Shown: positions 58,020 to 64,000 of the stretch, piece by piece
How positions within the stretch are numbered: the first letter of the stretch is position 1
Layout of the letters: each line of letters begins with the position of its first letter
From: Algihabitans sp965233705
Lineage (GTDB): Bacteria > Pseudomonadota > Alphaproteobacteria > Kiloniellales > DSM-21159
Length of the DNA: 64,000 nt
Reading direction: 5' to 3'
Assembly: GCA_965233705.1 (NCBI GenBank)
Contig: CBDDTF010000001.1
Span: 558,001 to 622,000, forward strand
Translations under genes and position numbers: made by a program
The notes under the pieces: model-generated
Seen by the model: the letters and a program-made list of their open reading frames with translations, nothing else
Told to the model about the DNA's origin: nothing
Database searches by the model: none

Positions 58020-60139
58020 GGCCGCCGGCCGGCGGCCGCGCCTTGGCGAAGCTCGCGCTGGCGGCGCTCACGCTTGGAACGGTCGTCCTGAAGCTGCTGC
58101 TGGCGACGGGGCCGGCCGCGGCACTGCCGCCGCAGACGCGCGAGTCCGTGGTCTCGGTGCTGCCGGTCTGGCCCGAGCGGCCCCAGGGCGGCACGCCCGG
58201 CGGCGCGGCCGGCGGCACACCCGGCGCGCCGGAGGGCAGCGGCGTCGCGGTCGCGCCCGGCGGGCTGATCGCCACCGCCCGCCACGTGGTCGCCCCGGCC
58301 GAGCGGATCGACGTCCGCCTGGCCGACGGGCGCATCCTGCCGGCCGAGCTGGTCGGCGAGGACGCCGCCAGCGACATTGCCCTGCTGCGCGTCGCCGCCG
58401 AGCTGCCGCCGCTGCCCCCCGCGCCCCGGCCGCGCCTGGCCCAACCGGTCTGCGCCATCGCCAACGCCTACGGCCTGGGCCTGTCGGTGAGCTGCGGCGT
58501 GGTCTCCGCCCTCGACGTGGCCGAGGCCGGCTTCAACCCGGTCGAGGACTTCGTGCAGACCGACGCAGCGGCCAACCCCGGCAGTTCGGGCGGCGCACTG
58601 GTCGACGCCGACGGCCGTTTGGTCGGCCTGGTCTCGGCCATCTTCGCCTCGGACGGCGACACCAACATCGGAATCAACTTCGCCGTCTCGCAGCCCCTGC
58701 TGGCCCGGGTGGTCGCGGATCTGCGCGACGACGGCGCCGTCTCCTACGTCGCCGCCGGCTGGCGGCTGGCGCCGCTGACACGGGCCGAGCGGGCTGCGCT
58801 GGCGGGCGTACGGGTCGCCGCGGTGCTGCCGGACGGCGCCGCATCCGCCGCCGGGATCGAGCCGGGCGACCTGCTGCTCGCGCTCGGCCCGCGGCGGGTG
58901 ACCAGCCCGCGCGCGGCCCGCGCCGCCCTGGCGCTGGTGCCGCCGGGCGGCCGCGTCGCGGCCCGGCTGCGGCGCGATGGCGCCGAGCGCTCCGTCACGC
59001 TCGACTTCGCGCCGCCGGACTCGGCCGCCATGAACGCCGCCGCCGCGAACGCCGCGCCCGCCGACCCCGGCACGGACTGCCCCCATCCGCAAGCGGTCTG
59101 CGCCGCGCGGGCGGCCGTTTTCCCGGTCGAGAGCTTCGACCCGCTGGCCAGCGCCGTGCGCATCGCCCCGGACCTGCTGGTGACCAACCGCCATGTGGTG
59201 GCCGACCGCGCCACCGCCCGGGTGCTGACGCCGGAGGGCGCGCGCCGGGCCGAGGTGCTGCCCTCGGCCTACCGCGGCGACCTGGCCCTGCTGCGGGTCG
59301 AGGGCCTGCCCGCGTCGGGGCCGATTCTGACCCCGGAGACCCTGGACGACGCCGGGAGCTTCGACACCGCGACCTTCTACACCGTCGGCGCCGACCTCGC
59401 GCGGCGGCAGGTGCGGGTCTTCGCACCGGGCCACTTGATCCTGCCGCCGGCCGCGGGCGCGCCGCTGGGCCGCTTGCAGGTCACCGCGCGCATGCAGCCG
59501 GGGGTCAGCGGCGGCGCGCTGCTCGACGCCGAAGGACGGCTGGTCGGGATCGCCGTGGGCGGCGGCGAAGGCCGCTACGCCGCCCTGCCCGCCGGCGAGA
59601 TTCGCGAGCTGCTGGCCCTGCGCGACGCGCCCGAGGCCGCGGCGGTGCAGGCGGCGCTGGGGGCGGCGCTGAGCGGCTGTGCCGACGCGGTGGAGCGCGC
59701 CGAGCGCGCCGGCCGGGGCCCGCTGCCCGACCAGATCGCCCTGGCCCTGGCGGAGAGCTGCCGCGCCTCTGAGAACCTGGGCCACTACCTGGAGGCCGGC
59801 CGTCTCTTCGGCCTGGCCGGCGACTTCGAGCGGGCCATCGCGCTGCAGTCGGCCGCCGTCGCGCAGGCGCCCAACGCGATCAACGCGCGCATCGCCCTGC
59901 TGGTCTCGCTGCAGCTCGCCGGGCGCATCGCGGAGATGCTGCCGCACGCCCGCTGGCTGTTCGAGGTGCTGCCCGACGACCGGCAGGCCCAGCGCTTCGC
60001 CATCCAGGCCGGGACCTGGGGCGGCGACCGCGCGCTGGCCGAGGCGGCCTACGCCCGCCTGGCCGCGACCGACCCGCGCCAGGCCGAGGCAGCGCGCCGC
60101 TTCCTCGACGACCCGCCACCGCCGCCCGGCCGGCGGTGA
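58016..60139 (+). CDS. Tandem trypsin-like protease (HtrA-PDZ plus second protease domain) with TPR-like tail
   Basis: 707 residues with a signal peptide (LAKLALAALTLGTVVLKLLL). First domain: H90 (ATARHVV), D120 (SDIALLR), S191 (NPGSSGGALVD). Residues about 264-332 form a PDZ domain (VLPDGAASAAGIEPGDLLLAL). A second trypsin-like domain follows with its own H393 (VTNRHVV), D422 (GDLALLR) and S498 (QPGVSGGAL). Residues about 545-707 are helical, TPR-like. Both triads are complete, so both domains may be active. Located in the periplasm by its signal. The final gene of the murA-to-yacG block, ending nine bases before a convergent gene. Confidence 0.85.
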   Translation: MRPPAGGRALAKLALAALTLGTVVLKLLLATGPAAALPPQTRESVVSVLPVWPERPQGGTPGGAAGGTPGAPEGSGVAVAPGGLIATARHVVAPAERIDVRLADGRILPAELVGEDAASDIALLRVAAELPPLPPAPRPRLAQPVCAIANAYGLGLSVSCGVVSALDVAEAGFNPVEDFVQTDAAANPGSSGGALVDADGRLVGLVSAIFASDGDTNIGINFAVSQPLLARVVADLRDDGAVSYVAAGWRLAPLTRAERAALAGVRVAAVLPDGAASAAGIEPGDLLLALGPRRVTSPRAARAALALVPPGGRVAARLRRDGAERSVTLDFAPPDSAAMNAAAANAAPADPGTDCPHPQAVCAARAAVFPVESFDPLASAVRIAPDLLVTNRHVVADRATARVLTPEGARRAEVLPSAYRGDLALLRVEGLPASGPILTPETLDDAGSFDTATFYTVGADLARRQVRVFAPGHLILPPAAGAPLGRLQVTARMQPGVSGGALLDAEGRLVGIAVGGGEGRYAALPAGEIRELLALRDAPEAAAVQAALGAALSGCADAVERAERAGRGPLPDQIALALAESCRASENLGHYLEAGRLFGLAGDFERAIALQSAAVAQAPNAINARIALLVSLQLAGRIAEMLPHARWLFEVLPDDRQAQRFAIQAGTWGGDRALAEAAYARLAATDPRQAEAARRFLDDPPPPPGRR

Positions 60140-60148
60140 GCCGCGCGG

Positions 60149-60910
<762 letters not shown>

Positions 60911-60955
60911 CGCCAAACGGTCCCGTCCGGCCCGCGCGGAGATCTCCGAACCGCT

Positions 60956-62857
60956 TTAATCCCGCTTGCCGGCCAGGCCCAGCCCCTGCAGGTCCTCGCC
61001 GATCTCGTCGAGGATGGCCGGATCGTCGATGGTCGCCGGGGTCTTGATCTCCTCGCCGTCGGCAAGCTGGCGCATGGTGGCGCGCAGGATCTTGCCGGAG
61101 CGGGTCTTGGGCAGGCGCTGGACGACGGCGGCCTGCTTGAAGGCGGCGACCGGGCCGATCTGGTCGCGCACCATGGCCACCACCTCCTTGACGATCTCGG
61201 CGTGCGGCCGCTCCACGCCCTTGTTGAGCACCAGGAAGCCCACCGGCATCTGCCCCTTGAGCGGGTCGGCCACGCCGATCACCGCGCACTCCGCCACGTC
61301 GGGGTGGCTGGCCAGCACCTCCTCCATGGCGCCGGTCGACAGGCGGTGGCCGGCGACGTTGATGATGTCGTCGGTGCGCGCCATGACGAAGACGTAGCCG
61401 TCTTCGTCGAGGTAGCCGGCGTCGCCGGTCTGGTAGTAGCCGGGGTATTCGCTGAGATAGGTCTTGGTGTAGCGCTCCTTGGCGCCCCAGATGGTCGGGA
61501 AGCAGCCCGGCGGCATCGGCAGCTTGCCGCAGATCGCGCCGATGGTCCCGGCCGGCACCTCGCGTCCGTCGGTGTCGAGCACGCGCAGGTCCCAGCCGGG
61601 CACCGGCCGGGTCGGACTGCCCGGCTTGACCGGCAGCGGCTCGATCCCGATGCAGTTGGCGGCGATCGACCAGCCCGTCTCGGTCTGCCACCAGTGGTCG
61701 ATCACCGGCCGGTCGAGCTTCTCCTGTGCCCAGAACAGCGTGTCGGGATCGCAGCGCTCGCCGGCGAGGAAGAGGGTGCGGAAGTGGCCGAGGTCGTAGT
61801 CGGCGAGCAGCCGCCCCTCCGGGTCCTGCTGGCGGATCGCGCGGAACGCCGTCGGCGCGGTGAACAGCGCGGCCACCCTGTGCTGCTGGATCACCCGCCA
61901 GAAGGCGCCGGCATCGGGCGTGCCGACCGGCTTGCCCTCGTAGACCAGGGTGGTGGCGCCGTAGAGCAGCGGTGCATAGACGATGTAGGAGTGGCCGACC
62001 ACCCAGCCGATGTCGCTCGCCGCCCAGAACACCTCGCCCGGCTTGACGTCGTAGATGTGCTGCATCGACCAGGTCAGCGCCACGGCGTGACCGCCGTTGT
62101 CGCGCACGATGCCCTTGGGCTGACCGGTGGTGCCGGAGGTGTAGAGGACGTAGAGCGTGTCGGTGGCGTCGACCGGCACGCAGTCGTGCGGCTCGGCCGC
62201 CGCCATGACCTCGCCCCAGTCCTCGTCGCGCCCGGCCATCAGCTCGCAGCGCTCCTGCGGGCGCTGCAGCACGAGGCAGCGCTCGGGCTTGTGCACCGCC
62301 ATCATGATCGCGGCGTCGAGCAGCGGCTTGTAGGGCACGACCCTCTGCCCCTCGATGCCGCAGGAGGCGGAGAGAATCAGCTTCGGCGCGCAGTCGTCGA
62401 TGCGGGTGGCCAGCTCGTTGGCCGCGAAGCCGCCGAAGACCACCGAATGGATGGCGCCGAGCCGGGCGCAGGCCAGCATGGCCATGATCGCCTCGGGCAC
62501 CATCGGCATGTAGATGATGACCCGGTCGCCCTTGCGCACGCCGCGCGCCGCCAGGGCGCCGGCCAGCTTGGCCGTCTCGTCGCGGAGCTGGCGGAAACTG
62601 TAGTGCCGCACCGTGTCGGTGACCGGCGAGTCGTAGATCAGCGCGGTCTCCTCGGCCCGCCCGGCCTTCACGTGGCGGTCGAGGGCGTTGTAGCAGGTGT
62701 TCAGCTTGCCGCCGGTGAACCAGCGGTAATAGGGCGGGTCGCCGGCGTCGAGCACCTTGTCCCAGCGCTCGTACCAATGCACCGCCTCGGCCGCCTCGGC
62801 CCAGAAGCCCTCGGGGTCCTCCAAGGACCGGCGATACACCTCCTCGAAGCTGGCCAT
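60956..62857 (-). CDS. prpE: Propionyl-CoA synthetase PrpE
   Basis: 633 residues, the length of the acetyl/propionyl-CoA synthetase group. VLYTSGTTGQPKGIVRDNGGHAVAL is the PrpE-type version of the P-loop, AAKGERCDPDT-like LAGERCDPDTLFWAQ and HWWQTETGWSI follow, and the catalytic, acetylation-controlled lysine is in PKTRSGKILRATMR. Start MASFEEVYRRS has GGAGGAG upstream. Makes propionyl-CoA from propionate, fitting meaB and acuI elsewhere in the window. Confidence 0.93.
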   Translation of the reverse strand: MASFEEVYRRSLEDPEGFWAEAAEAVHWYERWDKVLDAGDPPYYRWFTGGKLNTCYNALDRHVKAGRAEETALIYDSPVTDTVRHYSFRQLRDETAKLAGALAARGVRKGDRVIIYMPMVPEAIMAMLACARLGAIHSVVFGGFAANELATRIDDCAPKLILSASCGIEGQRVVPYKPLLDAAIMMAVHKPERCLVLQRPQERCELMAGRDEDWGEVMAAAEPHDCVPVDATDTLYVLYTSGTTGQPKGIVRDNGGHAVALTWSMQHIYDVKPGEVFWAASDIGWVVGHSYIVYAPLLYGATTLVYEGKPVGTPDAGAFWRVIQQHRVAALFTAPTAFRAIRQQDPEGRLLADYDLGHFRTLFLAGERCDPDTLFWAQEKLDRPVIDHWWQTETGWSIAANCIGIEPLPVKPGSPTRPVPGWDLRVLDTDGREVPAGTIGAICGKLPMPPGCFPTIWGAKERYTKTYLSEYPGYYQTGDAGYLDEDGYVFVMARTDDIINVAGHRLSTGAMEEVLASHPDVAECAVIGVADPLKGQMPVGFLVLNKGVERPHAEIVKEVVAMVRDQIGPVAAFKQAAVVQRLPKTRSGKILRATMRQLADGEEIKTPATIDDPAILDEIGEDLQGLGLAGKRD

Positions 62858-62968
62858 GCCTGACGTCTCCTCCCCGTCTTCGCCTTGGGCGTCTTGCTTG
62901 CGCAGGACGGTAGCCGCCCGCGCCGGCCGCCGCAACGTCGCGCTGCGGTCTGCGGCCGCCGGCGGAGC

Positions 62969-63586
62969 TCACCCCTCCAGGGCGGCGCGCCAGGCCGCGA
63001 GCACGCGGCGCAGCAGCGGCGGGTCGAGCCGGCAATCGGTCGCGCGGTCGTCGTGCAGCGGATGCAGCGAGACCAGCCGGCGGCGCAGACGCAGCAGATA
63101 GGCGTTGCCGCTGCGCTCGATCGCGCCGACCTCGCCGCGCTCGACCCGCTCGAGCTGGGCCAGCAGCCGCTCGATCCCGCCGAGCCCGCCCTGCAGATCG
63201 CTGACCAGGAAGCCGGCCAGCGCCTCGTAGCCGGGCTCCGCCCGCACCTCCGGCAGGCTCCCGGGCGCGGCGGCCGGGCGGATCTCGACCGGCAGGTCGG
63301 GTGGCGGCGCGTCCCAGGGCGGGCGGCCGGCGACCCGGGGGTCGCGCGGCGCCGCGCCGGAGTCGCCAGCGGGCGCGGCGCCGTCCGGCGTCCGTGGCCG
63401 CCCGGACCGCGGGGTCGGCGGTCCGGCGTCCGCCGGGCGGCCGCCAGGGGAGTCCGCACCAGGGGGCTCCGCGCCACCGCCTCCCGCGCCACCGCCTCCC
63501 GCACCACCGCCTCCCGCGCCACCGGTCCCCGCGCCACCGGGCCCTTCGTCGCCAGGCCCCTCATCGCCCGGGTCGCCGCCGCTCAT
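62969..63586 (-). CDS. Gly-rich linker protein with YacL/immunity-like C-terminal domain, hypothetical
   Basis: 205 residues. Residues about 1-105 are low-complexity (GGGGA and GDEGP repeats, coded by 15-bp tandem DNA repeats at 63460-63545, then Pro/Arg-rich). The C-terminal 85 residues are ordered: EPGYEALAGFLVSDLQ, LLAQLERVERGEVGAIERSGNAYLLRLRRR and LLRRVLAAWRAALEG. This resembles small YacL-type proteins, some of which neighbour toxins, but the match is by eye. Its ATG overlaps the stop of the upstream EndoU-like gene, so the two are coupled. Confidence 0.55.
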   Translation of the reverse strand: MSGGDPGDEGPGDEGPGGAGTGGAGGGGAGGGGAGGGGAEPPGADSPGGRPADAGPPTPRSGRPRTPDGAAPAGDSGAAPRDPRVAGRPPWDAPPPDLPVEIRPAAAPGSLPEVRAEPGYEALAGFLVSDLQGGLGGIERLLAQLERVERGEVGAIERSGNAYLLRLRRRLVSLHPLHDDRATDCRLDPPLLRRVLAAWRAALEG

Positions 63587-64000
63587 CTTCGGCGCGTCCC
63601 AGCGCGGGCGGCGGCGGCCGCCGGCAGGTAGATCGGCCAGGCGGTGTTGATCCGTCGCCCGTCCGGCAGCCACCAGCCCTCAACCCGGAAGCCGCGCCCC
63701 GAGTCGCCCTGCCACTTCCCGCCCCTCTGCCCCTCGGGCCGCTGCCTCTCGGCCCTTTGCCCCTCGGCGTCGCGCAGGGCCGCCAGAATGGCGTCGAGCA
63801 CCTGGCGCGGCGAGAGCGCGTCGGGGAAGAAGGTCGAGACCTTCGCGCCGGCGGCCGGCCGGCCAAGGGCCGGACCGCGCACGGCGACCTCGGCGATGTA
63901 GACGCCTCGCGCGTTCGGGCCGTCGATCACCTCGAGCAGCCGCGCACTCGGCGGGTCGCGACCGTCGGGGCGGGCATGGAAACCGACCGGCCGGCCGCGG
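63583..64000 (-). CDS. EndoU-like domain protein, C-terminal part (cut by window edge)
   Basis: The frame is open to the right edge, so only the last 138 residues are visible. A histidine in PVGFHARPDG, then ARGVYIAEVAV, then KVSTFFPDALSPRQVLDAIL and at the end FRVEGWWLPDGRRINTAWPI resemble the bacterial EndoU nuclease/toxin fold, in which a Gly-His, a lysine before S/T-x-FP and a final TAYP-like strand are conserved. An insert of QR/EG repeats splits the last part. If correct, this is an RNase-type domain, perhaps a toxin. The match is by eye and would need a profile search. Confidence 0.5.
   Translation of the reverse strand, partial: RGRPVGFHARPDGRDPPSARLLEVIDGPNARGVYIAEVAVRGPALGRPAAGAKVSTFFPDALSPRQVLDAILAALRDAEGQRAERQRPEGQRGGKWQGDSGRGFRVEGWWLPDGRRINTAWPIYLPAAAAARAGTRRR

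Overview
The window is very GC-rich chromosomal DNA from an alphaproteobacterium. The best taxonomic clue is the housekeeping block at 50.2-58.0 kb: a small Arg-rich protein, murA, a DUF2948 protein, hisG, hisD, a UPF0262 protein, a low-molecular-weight phosphatase, infA, maf, a short RNase E/G and yacG. I associate this order with Rhodospirillales-like Alphaproteobacteria. The order is read from the sequence; the taxonomy is inferred. Two tRNA genes are present, Phe-GAA and Thr-GGT. I see no rRNA, CRISPR array, transposase or phage gene.

Left part (0-28 kb): catabolic and uptake loci, mostly each with its own regulator. A TAXI-type TRAP transporter (first gene cut by the edge) is followed by a VOC protein. 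A nine-gene leftward operon (13523 to 4181) then links two phytanoyl-CoA-dioxygenase-like enzymes, an acyl-CoA synthetase, a complete branched-chain-amino-acid-type ABC importer and a class C beta-lactamase-fold hydrolase, with a divergent AraC regulator. Next come an amidinotransferase-fold enzyme beside a LysR gene, a polar amino acid ABC importer with an N-carbamoyl-amino-acid-hydrolase-type enzyme, a TRAP transporter with an N-acyl-D-amino-acid deacylase and its own LysR regulator, and a glycine-betaine-type binding protein with a class II aldolase and a GlxA/AraC regulator.

Middle (28-49.3 kb): tRNA-Phe, a subtilisin-like exported protein, a methyltransferase, meaB, ygfZ, three glycosyltransferases, a dihydroorotase-like enzyme, and a fatty/organic acid cluster (thiolase, acyl-CoA synthetase, two PPC/DUF296 proteins, acryloyl-CoA-reductase-like enzyme). 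These are followed by a small lipoprotein, a Sel1-repeat protein, a DUF3445 heme N-demethylase-like protein and a reactive-sulfur module (ArsR regulator of the BigR/SqrR type, two YeeE/YedE membrane proteins, a divergent BLH-type phosphatase).

Right part (49.3-64 kb): a stand-alone micropeptide gene with a near-perfect Shine-Dalgarno sequence and a strong terminator, tRNA-Thr, the murA-to-yacG block, a double-protease HtrA-like protein, a GT-A-like protein, prpE, and a Gly-rich protein next to a truncated EndoU-like protein at the edge.

Two structural themes run through the window. One is a dispersed palindromic intergenic repeat about 140 bp long, several copies of which start at, or overlap, the stop codon of the upstream gene. 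The other is a large number of short tandem repeats, many in frame and producing low-complexity linkers.
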